A stretch of DNA of 42,441 nt. Origin: Actinomycetes bacterium (GTDB lineage: Bacteria > Actinomycetota > Thermoleophilia > Gaiellales > Gaiellaceae). Every line of letters begins with the position of its first letter. The first letter of the stretch is position 1. The stretch is taken from positions 1 through 42,441 of the forward strand of contig JANYJX010000019.1 in assembly GCA_025358355.1 (NCBI GenBank), written 5' to 3'. Under the pieces are notes generated by a model, which worked only from the letters and a program-made list of their open reading frames with translations, ran no database searches and was not told the DNA's origin. Position numbers and translations under genes: made by a program. This document shows positions 1 to 7,250 of this stretch, piece after piece.

Positions 1-1
1 G

Positions 2-1012
2 AACCGCAAGGCGTCGCTCGAGGCCGGGCTCAAGTACCTGATCGTCGGCAGCTTCGGCTCGGCGATCCTGCTCTTCGGCGCGGCGCTGACCTACGGCGCG
101 ACCGGGCAGCTCGGCTTCGTCGCGATCGGCCAGACGCCGCACGCGCACGACCCGCTCTACGTCGTCGGCCTCGCGATGGTGCTCGTCGGGCTCGCGTTCA
201 AGGCATCCGTGGCGCCGTTCCACATGTGGACGCCCGACGTGTACCAGGGCGCGCCCACCCCGGTGACCGCCTTCATGTCCGCCGCGACGAAGATCGCCGC
301 GATGGTCGTGACGCTGCGGGTACTGACGACCGCGTTCCCGGAGCAGCACCGCCTGTGGACGATCGCCATCGCCGCGCTGGCTGTCGCATCGCTGGTGGTC
401 GGCAACTTCGCGGCGCTTGCGCAGAAGAACGTGAAGCGGATCCTCGCCTACTCGTCGGTCTCGCACGCCGGCTTCATGCTGATTGCGATCGCCGCGAACA
501 GCGCGCTCGGCGCGCGGGCGCTCCTCTACTACCTGATCCCGTACTCGGCGAGCGCGATCGGCGCGTTCGCCGTGGTCGCCGCGCGCGAGCGCGAACTGGC
601 CGCCGATGTGACGCTCGACGGGCTCGACGGGATGGGCTGGGAGCGGCCGTTCCACGGCGCGGCGATGTGGGTCTTCATGCTGGGCGCGGCCGGGTTCCCG
701 CTGACCGGCGGGATGCTCGGGAAGCTCTACGTCTTCTCGGCGGCGTACCAGCGCGGCTGGTGGTGGCTCGTGGTCGTCGGCGTGCTCGCGACCGCGGTCA
801 GCCTCTACTACTACCTCGGGATCGTGCGCGCGATGTACATGCGGCCTGGTCGGAGCGGGGCTCGCCCCGTAGTAGTGGGCGGCTCGCCGCCGAGCGACCC
901 AGCCCTGTCTCTCGCGATCGGGCTCGCAGTCACAGTGACCGTCGGCTCCTTCTTCTTCGTCTCACCACTGATCGACCTCGCGCGCCACGCAGCGTCGGCG
1001 CTTCCGCTCTAG
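2..1012 (+). CDS. nuoN: NADH-quinone oxidoreductase subunit N, C-terminal part
   Basis: This is the C-terminal 336 residues of a proton-pumping membrane subunit of respiratory complex I. The reading frame is open from base 2, so the start lies upstream of the window. It begins NRKASLEAGLKYLIVGSFGS, the conserved helix of this antiporter-like family, and continues with KASVAPFHMWTPDVYQGAP, a hallmark of NuoN/MrpD proteins, and with NVKRILAYSSVSHAGFML, which carries the lysine of the proton path. Many hydrophobic segments follow. The last linker, about residues 280-300, is encoded by a strongly palindromic stretch at 846-902. The stop at 1010-1012 lies 10 nt before the next gene. The rest of the nuo operon is presumably to the left. 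The identification is firm. Confidence 0.95.
   Translation, partial: NRKASLEAGLKYLIVGSFGSAILLFGAALTYGATGQLGFVAIGQTPHAHDPLYVVGLAMVLVGLAFKASVAPFHMWTPDVYQGAPTPVTAFMSAATKIAAMVVTLRVLTTAFPEQHRLWTIAIAALAVASLVVGNFAALAQKNVKRILAYSSVSHAGFMLIAIAANSALGARALLYYLIPYSASAIGAFAVVAARERELAADVTLDGLDGMGWERPFHGAAMWVFMLGAAGFPLTGGMLGKLYVFSAAYQRGWWWLVVVGVLATAVSLYYYLGIVRAMYMRPGRSGARPVVVGGSPPSDPALSLAIGLAVTVTVGSFFFVSPLIDLARHAASALPL
846..902. repeat. Three-armed palindromic stretch inside nuoN
   Basis: An outer stem (CTGGTCG at 846-852 against CGACCCAG at 895-902, one bulged base) encloses two perfect 6-bp hairpins. These are CGGGGC-TC-GCCCCG at 856-869 and GGCGGC-TC-GCCGCC at 78 bases into the same line, that is 878-891. 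The whole is read in frame within the last cytoplasmic or periplasmic linker of NuoN. It resembles repeat-type palindromes that land in permissive loops, but GC-rich coding sequence also gives such hairpins by chance. Confidence 0.45.
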
Positions 1013-1015
1013 GCT
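1010..1015 (+). promoter_or_regulatory. Candidate -10 box for leaderless 1023 gene
   Basis: TAGGCT lies 7 nt before the GTG at 1023 and includes the nuoN stop codon. There is no Shine-Dalgarno sequence before this GTG. The spacing matches other operon-leading genes in the window and suggests that transcription starts at or next to the start codon. Confidence 0.45.
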
Positions 1016-1022
1016 TCACGGC

Positions 1023-1721
1023 GTGTCTACTCCGCTGACCTGGCTCGGGCATTCTGCGTTTCGCCTCGACACACCCTCCGGCACGCGCGTCTACCTCGAC
1101 CCGTGGCTCACCGGTAACCCGTCCTGTCCCGCGACGGAGCTCAAGCCCGAGCGCTGCGACCTCGTTCTCGTCTCCCACGGCCATGGCGATCACGTCGGTG
1201 ACGCGGTCGCGCTCAACCAGCGGTTCGGCTGCCCGATCGTCGCGCAGGTCGAGCTGCGCGGCTGGCTGACCGACCAAGGCGCAGCAGATGACGGAGCGGC
1301 GCACTCGATCAACAAGGGCGGCAGCGTCGAGATCGGCGATGTCACGATCACGCTTACCACCGCGAACCACTCGTCGAGCGCGCACGACGGCACGTACCTC
1401 GGCGAGCCGTGCGGCGCCATCCTGACGATCGACGGCTGCCCCACGATCTACTTCGCGGGCGACACCAACGCGTTCGGCGACATGGCGCTGATCCGGCGGA
1501 TCTACGCGCCCGAGATCGCGATCCTGCCGATCGGCGACCACTACACAATGGGGCCGCGCGAGGCGGCGGTCTCGCTCGAGCTGCTTGGCGTCGCGCGCTG
1601 CGTGCCGTGCCATTACGGGACATTCCCGATCCTGACCGGAACGCCCGACCGGCTGCGCGAGCTTGCGCCGGCGGGGGTCGAGATCCTCGTGCCCGCGCCC
1701 GGCGAGACGGTGGAGCTGTGA
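1023..1721 (+). CDS. UPF0173 family metal-dependent hydrolase
   Basis: This is a 232-residue metallo-beta-lactamase-fold protein of the UPF0173 (YtkL-like) family, whose physiological substrate is unknown. The metal site is complete by eye: HGHGDHVGDA near residue 57 (HxHxDH), ANHSSS near residue 117, GDTNAFGDM near residue 150 and HYGTFPIL near the C-terminus. The length is normal for the family. Translation starts at GTG, giving MSTPLTWLGHSAFRLDT, which matches the usual family N-terminus (WLGHSAF). Its stop overlaps the GTG of the next gene by 3 nt, so the two are probably translated together. It heads a four-gene coupled set. Confidence 0.9.
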   Translation: MSTPLTWLGHSAFRLDTPSGTRVYLDPWLTGNPSCPATELKPERCDLVLVSHGHGDHVGDAVALNQRFGCPIVAQVELRGWLTDQGAADDGAAHSINKGGSVEIGDVTITLTTANHSSSAHDGTYLGEPCGAILTIDGCPTIYFAGDTNAFGDMALIRRIYAPEIAILPIGDHYTMGPREAAVSLELLGVARCVPCHYGTFPILTGTPDRLRELAPAGVEILVPAPGETVEL

Positions 1722-1996
1722 GCGTGTTCCCGGATCGGTGGTTCGGCGCAACGGGACGCAAGGTGCCGGCGATCGCGCTCGTCGGGACGATCGACCTCGA
1801 AGGCGCGCTTGTGCTCGACTCAGTGGACGATCTCGCCGCGCTCGGAGCGGCGCACGACAGCGGCCAGCCGATCGTCGTCCGCGCCACGACCGTCGACCAG
1901 GTGACGGCAGCGCTCGCTCGGCCCGAGGTGGCGTGCACGCTCGTCCCATCCGAAGATCTGCTCGACCTCGACCTGCGAAAGCTGACGTATGGCTAG
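1718..1996 (+). CDS. Small conserved-looking protein of unknown function
   Basis: I do not recognise this 92-residue protein. It starts at GTG 1718 in a GTGA overlap with the upstream hydrolase and ends 8 nt inside the next gene, so translation of all three is coupled. The sequence is soluble and mixed alpha/beta in appearance, with no signal peptide, membrane segment or cysteine pair. A central VVRATTVDQVTAALARPEV segment and a C-terminal LLDLDLRKLTYG look like a folded domain rather than random reading. The codon use is like that of its neighbours. It may be a partner of the UPF0173 or DUF1028 protein, but nothing in the sequence states a function. Confidence 0.75.
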   Translation: MSVFPDRWFGATGRKVPAIALVGTIDLEGALVLDSVDDLAALGAAHDSGQPIVVRATTVDQVTAALARPEVACTLVPSEDLLDLDLRKLTYG

Positions 1997-2822
1997 GCCG
2001 CCAATCGTCGCCACCTACTCGCTGTGTGGATGCGATCTCGATGCCGGCCAGTGGGGCGTCGTCACGCAGTCGAAGTTCCTCGCTGTCGGCTCGATCGTCC
2101 CGTGGGCCGAGCCCGGCGCCGGCGCGATCGCCACGCAGAGCTTCGCGAACTGGCGCTACGGGCCGGACGGGCTCGCACTCCTCCGCCAAGGGCTCACGGC
2201 CGCCGATGTCGTGGAGCGGCTGACCTCCGCCGACGACGACCGCGAGCAGCGGCAGCTCGGCATCATCGACGCGCAGGGCGGCTCGGCGACGTTCACGGGC
2301 TCCGGCTGCCACAGCTGGGCGGGCGGCAGCGCGGGCCACGGCTACGCCGCGCAGGGCAACATCCTCGTCTCCGGCGCCACGGTCGACGCGCTGGTCAAGA
2401 CGTTCGAGGCGACCTCGGGCCGGCCACTCACGGATCGGCTCTTGGAGTCACTCGCTGCCGCACAAGCCGCGGGCGGCGACCGGCGCGGACAGCAGTCAGC
2501 CGCGCTCCTCGTCGTTGAACGCAATGGCGGCTACGCCGGGCTTTCCGATGTCCTCATCGATCTCCGCGTCGACGATCACCCCCAGCCGATCGAGGAGCTT
2601 CGCCGGCTGTACGCGATGCACGGCGCGCTCTTCGGCTCGACGCCGCGAAGCGAGTGGCTCACCGTCGATGCCGCCCTGCGCGCCGAGATCGACGAACGGC
2701 TCGGCCGAACGGGGCACACGAATCTCGGCGACTGGGCCGCGGTCGAGAACCTGGAAGAGCGCGTGGACGGATTCGACGCCATCGATCCGGTCGTTCTCAA
2801 CGCGCTACGGAGCGCGACATGA
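1989..2822 (+). CDS. DUF1028 family protein (Ntn-hydrolase-like)
   Basis: This 277-residue protein belongs to DUF1028, a family related in fold to Ntn hydrolases whose substrate is not established. Family hallmarks are visible in order: TYSLCGCD near the start, VTQSKFLAVGSIVPWAEPG at about residues 27-45, GAIATQSFAN, FTGSGCHSWAGG near residue 105, GYAAQGNILVSG, and GGDRRGQQSAALLVV near residue 165. The C-terminal about 70 residues (from HPQPIEELRRLYAMH) form an extra helical region seen in longer members. The ATG start overlaps the previous gene by 8 nt, and its TGA overlaps the next ATG (ATGA). Confidence 0.92.
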   Translation: MARPPIVATYSLCGCDLDAGQWGVVTQSKFLAVGSIVPWAEPGAGAIATQSFANWRYGPDGLALLRQGLTAADVVERLTSADDDREQRQLGIIDAQGGSATFTGSGCHSWAGGSAGHGYAAQGNILVSGATVDALVKTFEATSGRPLTDRLLESLAAAQAAGGDRRGQQSAALLVVERNGGYAGLSDVLIDLRVDDHPQPIEELRRLYAMHGALFGSTPRSEWLTVDAALRAEIDERLGRTGHTNLGDWAAVENLEERVDGFDAIDPVVLNALRSAT

Positions 2823-3475
2823 GGAGGAAGGATAGGTTCCGCATCGCCCGGATTCTCGACATCGGCGGCTTGACGAACCCGGGGCAGCCGGACTGGCACA
2901 TGATCCGCTCGGAGCTGAAGGTCGCGGCTTTCGGCGTGAACGCTTGGACAGCAACCGAGGACGGCCAGATTGTCATCGGCGAGCACAACGAGATCGACGA
3001 TGGCGCCGGCGGGCATGAGGAGCTGTACATCGTCCTCAGCGGTTCGGCCAAGTTCACGCTGGAGGGCATCACGAGCCGAGTGCCGGCCGGTTCGGTCGTG
3101 TTCGTCAAGGACCCGACTGCGAAGCGGTCTGCGGTTGCCGACACCGCCGGCACAACCATCCTCGTCGTCGGTGCGCCCGCCGGCGCGCCGTTCGCCGTCT
3201 CGCAGTGGGAGCGCTCGGCGGAAGCCCTTCGCTACTGGCCGGGCGGCGAGTGGGAGGAGGCGATCCGGCTGCTCAAGCTCCGGCTCGACGACACCCCGAC
3301 ACACGCCGGAACGCACTACAACCTGGCCTGCGCCGAGGCACGCTTCGGCAGGGTCGACGACGCATTCGCGAGCCTCGCGCGTGCGCTCGAGCTGAAGCCG
3401 GAGCTCGTCGGAAGCATGCAGAACGATCCCGATCTCGAGTCGATCCGCGACGACCCGCGCTTCCCGCGTCCCTAA
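2819..3475 (+). CDS. Cupin domain protein with C-terminal TPR-like repeats
   Basis: This is a 218-residue protein. Residues of about 55-125 read as a single cupin barrel: GGHEELYIVLSGSAKFTLEG, then VPAGSVVFVKDPTAKRSA. The C-terminal part holds TPR-like helices (THYNLACAEARFGRVDDAFA, then ALELKPELVGSMQNDPDLES). The canonical cupin HxH metal pair is reduced to GGHEE, so metal binding is uncertain. It may sense a small ligand or act as a scaffold. The start ATG overlaps the DUF1028 stop by 4 nt. Its TAA overlaps the TAG of the convergent gene on the other strand by sharing bases 3472-3475. Confidence 0.85.
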   Translation: MRRKDRFRIARILDIGGLTNPGQPDWHMIRSELKVAAFGVNAWTATEDGQIVIGEHNEIDDGAGGHEELYIVLSGSAKFTLEGITSRVPAGSVVFVKDPTAKRSAVADTAGTTILVVGAPAGAPFAVSQWERSAEALRYWPGGEWEEAIRLLKLRLDDTPTHAGTHYNLACAEARFGRVDDAFASLARALELKPELVGSMQNDPDLESIRDDPRFPRP

Positions 3476-4206
3476 GAATCTCCGGGTAGCCGCCGGCCGG
3501 CCGCCAACACGCGGAACGCCGGAACCGGATCTTCGTCGGGCTGAGCGACGATCAGAACGGCGCCGTGCTCCTCGCCGGCGAGTGAGCTGACGAGAAGCTC
3601 GAGACCGACCGCAAGCGCGAACGCCTTATGCGCTTGGTCGCCGCCGAACGGGACGAGTTCCTCCGGCCGGGCCTCTCCACGCAAGACATCTCCATGTGTG
3701 ACAGCGCCCATCGAGACATCGGTGACGATCGGCCGACCGTCGCTCGACGGAATCGCGATCGCGAGCGGGTTGGTTCCAGTGAGAGCCGGCCCGCCGTCCG
3801 GATGCGGCAGCCGCCGCGGCGAGGTCGACGCGAGAACCGCCACGAGCCCTCCCTCGGCAAGCCGGCGCACCCAGTAGCCGAGCGCGCCGGTCGGGAAGCA
3901 GCGCCGTGCGACAACAACCCGCGCGTGCTCGGGAGGCGACTCCAGCTGAGCCTGCACGATCGTCTCGAGCACGAGATACCCGAGCCCGCCGCCGCCATCC
4001 CACGACTCGTAGCCGGGCTCCGCAACAACCCGCCTCGGCCTCGCCGTCGGATCGAACGACTGCGATTCGAGCCATTCGACGCGCGAGAAACCGTGCGCAA
4101 GCTTGCCACGACGCTCGGCATCGCCGAAGTGCGCGACAAGCGCCTGCACATCGTCGTCCCGCAGGCGCAATGCGCACAACCGCGTCGCAGCTTCGGCCGC
4201 GTCCAT
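3472..4206 (-). CDS. Compact Ldh-family (malate/L-lactate dehydrogenase-like) oxidoreductase
   Basis: The 244-residue product matches the NAD(P)-dependent Ldh_2 family (malate, L-sulfolactate and ureidoglycolate dehydrogenases). It shows GKLAHGFSRVEWL (family SHG-S-RL motif), LTGTNPLAIAIPSSDGRPIV (family GTNPxAxAxP) and VPFGGDQAHKAFALAVGLEL (family PLGGxKGxxLAxxVE). The family is usually 330-360 residues, so about 100 residues are missing, spread through the central domain. The SNHFG catalytic segment appears as CFPTGALG. Thus either the enzyme is a shortened lineage variant or its activity differs. Its start lies 2 nt after the mrp stop, so the two form an operon. The substrate is not predictable. 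Confidence 0.75.
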   Translation of the reverse strand: MDAAEAATRLCALRLRDDDVQALVAHFGDAERRGKLAHGFSRVEWLESQSFDPTARPRRVVAEPGYESWDGGGGLGYLVLETIVQAQLESPPEHARVVVARRCFPTGALGYWVRRLAEGGLVAVLASTSPRRLPHPDGGPALTGTNPLAIAIPSSDGRPIVTDVSMGAVTHGDVLRGEARPEELVPFGGDQAHKAFALAVGLELLVSSLAGEEHGAVLIVAQPDEDPVPAFRVLAAGRRLPGDS

Positions 4207-4208
4207 CC

Positions 4209-5291
4209 CTAGGAGAGAACGGTCAGGGCCTTGCGAATCTGGCCCGCGCGAGCCGACTGCACGCGCGCGGCAAGCGCGTCGATGGCCACGGCCGCCTCCG
4301 ACTCCGGCGCGACCTCGCGCACGAGCGTGCCCGCGTCTGCGGCCTCGCGCAGCACGGGATCGAGCGGAATGCTGCCGAGCAACGGCGCGCCCACCTCCTC
4401 GGCGAGCCGCAACCCACCGCCCGAGCCAAAGATCTCTTGCCCAGTACCGACGAGATACGACATGTTCTCGACGACACCGCTGATTCGCATGCCGACCTTC
4501 TCGGCCATCTGCGCCGCACGAACCGCAACCTGCTGCGCCGCCGACTGGGGTGTCGTGACAACGATGACCTCGGCTCGCGGCAGAAGCTGACCGAGCGAGA
4601 TCGCGACATCGCCCGTTCCGGGAGGCATGTCCACGAGGAGCGTGTCGATCTCGCCCCAGTGCACATCCGAGAGGAACTGCTCGAGCGCGCGGTGCAGCAT
4701 CGGCCCGCGCCACATCACCGGGCTGTTGTCGTCGAGGAAGAAGCCGATCGACATCAGCTTCAGATCGCCGCGGACGGGCGGGATGATCATCTTGTCGACG
4801 ACGATCGGCCGCTGCTGCACGCCGAGCATGTGCGGGATCGAGTGCCCGTAGATGTCTGCGTCGAGCACGCCAACGCGCTCACCGCGAGCCGCGAGCGACG
4901 CCGCCAGGTTCGCGGTCAACGTCGACTTGCCGACGCCGCCCTTCCCCGACGCAATCGCAACGACACGAACAGTCGCGTCGAGTGAGATCGTCTTCTCGGG
5001 CCGCCCGCCGCGCAGACGGGTAGCAAGCGCCGCCTTCTCGTCGGGGCTCATCACGTCGAAGGCGAGCGACACCGACTCGACACCCGGCACCGCGCCAACG
5101 AAGCGATCGACCTGATCCTGGAACGACGACCGCAGCGGACACCCGGCAACGGTCAGCGCGATGGTCACCGCAACGTGCCCGCCGTCGACGACGACGTCGC
5201 GCACCATGTCGAGATCGGTCACCGGCCGCTTCAGCTCCGGGTCGATCACCTGCTCGAGCGCCTTCAGAATCGCGTCACGGTCTGGCGACAT
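4209..5291 (-). CDS. mrp: Mrp/ApbC family Fe-S cluster carrier ATPase
   Basis: This is a 360-residue P-loop ATPase that assembles or transfers iron-sulfur clusters. An N-terminal MIP18 (DUF59) domain covers residues 5-80 (ALEQVIDPELKRPVTDL, with CPL near residue 61). The deviant Walker A SGKGGVGKST lies at 115-124, and DMPPGTGD lies further on. The C-terminal CxxC that bridges a cluster in many homologues is absent (NMSYLVGTGQEIFGSGGG), as I recall also for mycobacterial Mrp, so cluster binding must use other ligands. Start ATG 5291; a TACGCT box lies 10 nt upstream. It is divergent from the ABC permease and leads the operon with the Ldh-family gene. Confidence 0.93.
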   Translation of the reverse strand: MSPDRDAILKALEQVIDPELKRPVTDLDMVRDVVVDGGHVAVTIALTVAGCPLRSSFQDQVDRFVGAVPGVESVSLAFDVMSPDEKAALATRLRGGRPEKTISLDATVRVVAIASGKGGVGKSTLTANLAASLAARGERVGVLDADIYGHSIPHMLGVQQRPIVVDKMIIPPVRGDLKLMSIGFFLDDNSPVMWRGPMLHRALEQFLSDVHWGEIDTLLVDMPPGTGDVAISLGQLLPRAEVIVVTTPQSAAQQVAVRAAQMAEKVGMRISGVVENMSYLVGTGQEIFGSGGGLRLAEEVGAPLLGSIPLDPVLREAADAGTLVREVAPESEAAVAIDALAARVQSARAGQIRKALTVLS

Positions 5292-5320
5292 ACTGTCGCC
5301 GAGCGTAGCAATATGCGCTT

Positions 5321-6403
5321 ATGACCTGGTTCGGCCTCGTCCGGAAGAACCTGTTTCGCCGCCCCGCGAGGACGTTGCTCACCGCAGCCGGCGTCGCGCT
5401 CGGCGTCGCACTGATCGTCGCTCTGCTCTCGATCACGCAGGGCGTGCACCGCACCGCCGGCGACCTGATCCACATCGGCCGCGCCGACTTCGGCGTCTTC
5501 CAGAGCGACGTCTCAGATCTGACGCGCTCGTATCTGCCCGACTCGCTCCAAGCCCAAATCCGCCGCGTGCCAGGTGTCGAGCACACGGCTCGGTTCAAGC
5601 TCCTCGTCACGGACTCCGGCCTCCTCTTCGGGCTGGACAAGAACGAGTTCGCAATCCGCCGCTTCGTCATGCTGAGCGGCCGTCGACCCACCGGCCCGAC
5701 CGACGCCGTCGTCGGCGACCACGCGAAGCGGCCGCTCGGCAGCGTTGTCAGCTCGAACGGCCAGCGCTTTCCGGTCGTCGGGATCTTCCACTCCGGGGAC
5801 AAGTTCTTGGACAACGCGGTGGTGCTGCCGATCGCCGCGGTGCAAGCGGCGTCGCACCGGCCCAACGAGATCACGACGATCGGCGTCACCGTGAAGCTCG
5901 GCTGGCGGCCGCAAGCTGTCGCCAAGGCGATCGAGCGGCGCTTCGCCGGCGTCACCGCCGTCACCGAGCCAGGTCAAGCCGTCAAGGTCGACACCTCGAG
6001 CCGGCTGATCATCTCGACCGGCTGGATCGTTTCGCTGCTCGCGCTGATCGTCGGCGGCATCGGCGTGACGAACACGATGGCGATGTCAGTGTTCGAGCGC
6101 ACACAGGAGATCGGCGTCCTCCGCGCAGTCGGCTGGAGATCGCGGCGGATCGCCGCGATGATCGTGAGCGAGGCGATCGGGATCTGCGTCATCGCCGCCG
6201 CCCTCGGGTTAGCGCTCGGTGTCGGCGCGTCCGAGTTGTTCATCCGCCACAGCGCGTTGTCGAGCCTCGTTCAGCCGGGATACGGCGCGTCCGTCTGGGC
6301 GTGGGGAATCGCGTTCGCGCTGGGCGTCGGGCTGGCCGGCGCGATCTACCCGACGCTACGCGCCGTCCGGCTCACGCCGATAGCGGCGCTACGTCACGAG
6401 TAG
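5321..6403 (+). CDS. ABC transporter permease, FtsX/MacB type
   Basis: This is a 360-residue permease with the MacB topology. It has a first membrane helix at about residues 18-40 (TLLTAAGVALGVALIVALLS), a large extracytoplasmic domain up to about residue 225, then three helices in an FtsX domain. The conserved ERTQEIGVLRAVGWRSRRI coupling segment lies between helices 2 and 3, and the protein ends VRLTPIAALRHE. Such permeases act with a LolD/MacB-type ATPase in efflux or lipoprotein handling. The likely ATPase is the convergent gene at 6566-7240. An AT-rich CAATAT hexamer sits 6 nt before the ATG. The TAG stop is the first base pair of the palindromic element. Confidence 0.9.
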   Translation: MTWFGLVRKNLFRRPARTLLTAAGVALGVALIVALLSITQGVHRTAGDLIHIGRADFGVFQSDVSDLTRSYLPDSLQAQIRRVPGVEHTARFKLLVTDSGLLFGLDKNEFAIRRFVMLSGRRPTGPTDAVVGDHAKRPLGSVVSSNGQRFPVVGIFHSGDKFLDNAVVLPIAAVQAASHRPNEITTIGVTVKLGWRPQAVAKAIERRFAGVTAVTEPGQAVKVDTSSRLIISTGWIVSLLALIVGGIGVTNTMAMSVFERTQEIGVLRAVGWRSRRIAAMIVSEAIGICVIAAALGLALGVGASELFIRHSALSSLVQPGYGASVWAWGIAFALGVGLAGAIYPTLRAVRLTPIAALRHE

Positions 6404-6565
6404 AGCTCGAACCGGAATGAGCTTCGTCGTCGGGACGGGATGGGTACGTGCGATGCAAGGACGCAGGGAGCGTCAATACCCGCAGGTATTGACGCGACTG
6501 AGGACGCGGCAGCGTGCATGCACAGCCCGTCCCGACGGCACAAGACCTCATTTTGGTTCGAGCTC
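6403..6565. repeat. 163-bp near-complete palindromic intergenic element
   Basis: The gap between two convergent ABC genes is filled by nested inverted repeats. The outer arms 6403-6421 and 6547-6565 begin GAGCTCGAACC and end GGTTCGAGCTC, with the two differences read as G-T wobbles. Next come 12 bp of perfect pairing (CGTCGGGACGGG, 6428-6439, with 6526-6537). Then GTGCGATGCA (6448-6457) pairs with TGCATGCAC (6515-6523) with one bulge. A perfect 11-bp hairpin forms the tip (GCGTCAATACC 6470-6480, loop CGCA, to 6495). The arms abut or include both stop codons. It could be a mobile palindrome of MITE or REP type, a bidirectional terminator or a structured RNA. Confidence 0.8.
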
Positions 6566-7240
6566 TTATGCGGTGTCACGAATGAGGCCGTCGCGCAGCG
6601 CGAACGTGCGATCCGCAGCAGCCGCCGCGAGACCGTCGTTCGTGACCATCAGCACGGTCATCCCATAGCGGTCGCGCAGCCCTTTCAGCAGATCGAGGAC
6701 CTGCCCGCCGGTCACCGAGTCGAGGGCTCCGGTCGGCTCGTCGGCCAGTAACAACCGCGGTTCGTTGGCGAGCGCGCGGGCGATGGCGACGCGCTGGCGC
6801 TCACCGCCCGAGAGCGTCGACGGCAGGCTCCGTTCCCGCTCCGAGAGACCTACCTCGGCGAGAAGCCCGTGCGCGCGGCTTTCCCGTTCGGCCCGCGACC
6901 GGTGCCGGCCCATCATCGGCACCTGCACGTTCTCGACCGCGTTCAGCGTCGGGACGAGATGGTGGAACTGGAACACGAAGCCGACGGTCGAGGCACGGTA
7001 TTCGGCGTCGTCCGGCAGGTGCTCGAGCGGTTGCCCACCCACCGTGATCGTGCCGGAGTCGGGCCGATCGAGCAGCCCGATCAGGTTGAGCAGCGTGCTC
7101 TTGCCGCAGCCGGACGGTCCCGTGAGCGCGATGAACTCGCCGGCTTCGATCCGGAACGAGACACCGTCGAGCGCACGGATCCGGCCACCGTCGAACGCCT
7201 TCGAGACACGCTCAACGACAACCTCGGCGCCGCCACTCAC
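6566..7240 (-). CDS. ABC transporter ATP-binding protein, LolD/MacB type
   Basis: This 224-residue ATPase has a Walker A GPSGCGKST at 41-49, a Q-loop in VFQFHHLVPTLNAVENV, the signature LSGGERQRVAIARAL, Walker B LLLADEPTGALD and the family TVLMVTND near the H-loop. Here the usual H-loop histidine is an asparagine (MVTND instead of VTHD). The sequence around EYRASTVGFVFQ is typical of LolD/MacB proteins that pair with FtsX-type permeases, such as the convergent 5321-6403 gene. Start GTG 7240 is 10 nt downstream of the small secreted protein gene, so both are probably in one transcript running from 9511. Confidence 0.92.
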   Translation of the reverse strand: MSGGAEVVVERVSKAFDGGRIRALDGVSFRIEAGEFIALTGPSGCGKSTLLNLIGLLDRPDSGTITVGGQPLEHLPDDAEYRASTVGFVFQFHHLVPTLNAVENVQVPMMGRHRSRAERESRAHGLLAEVGLSERERSLPSTLSGGERQRVAIARALANEPRLLLADEPTGALDSVTGGQVLDLLKGLRDRYGMTVLMVTNDGLAAAAADRTFALRDGLIRDTA

Positions 7241-7250
7241 GTGCCGAGGC

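Noticed and set aside
4209..5291. Loss of the CxxC in Mrp as a sign of inactivation
   Set aside because: As I recall, mycobacterial Mrp also lacks it, and all ATPase motifs are intact, so it is likely a lineage trait.
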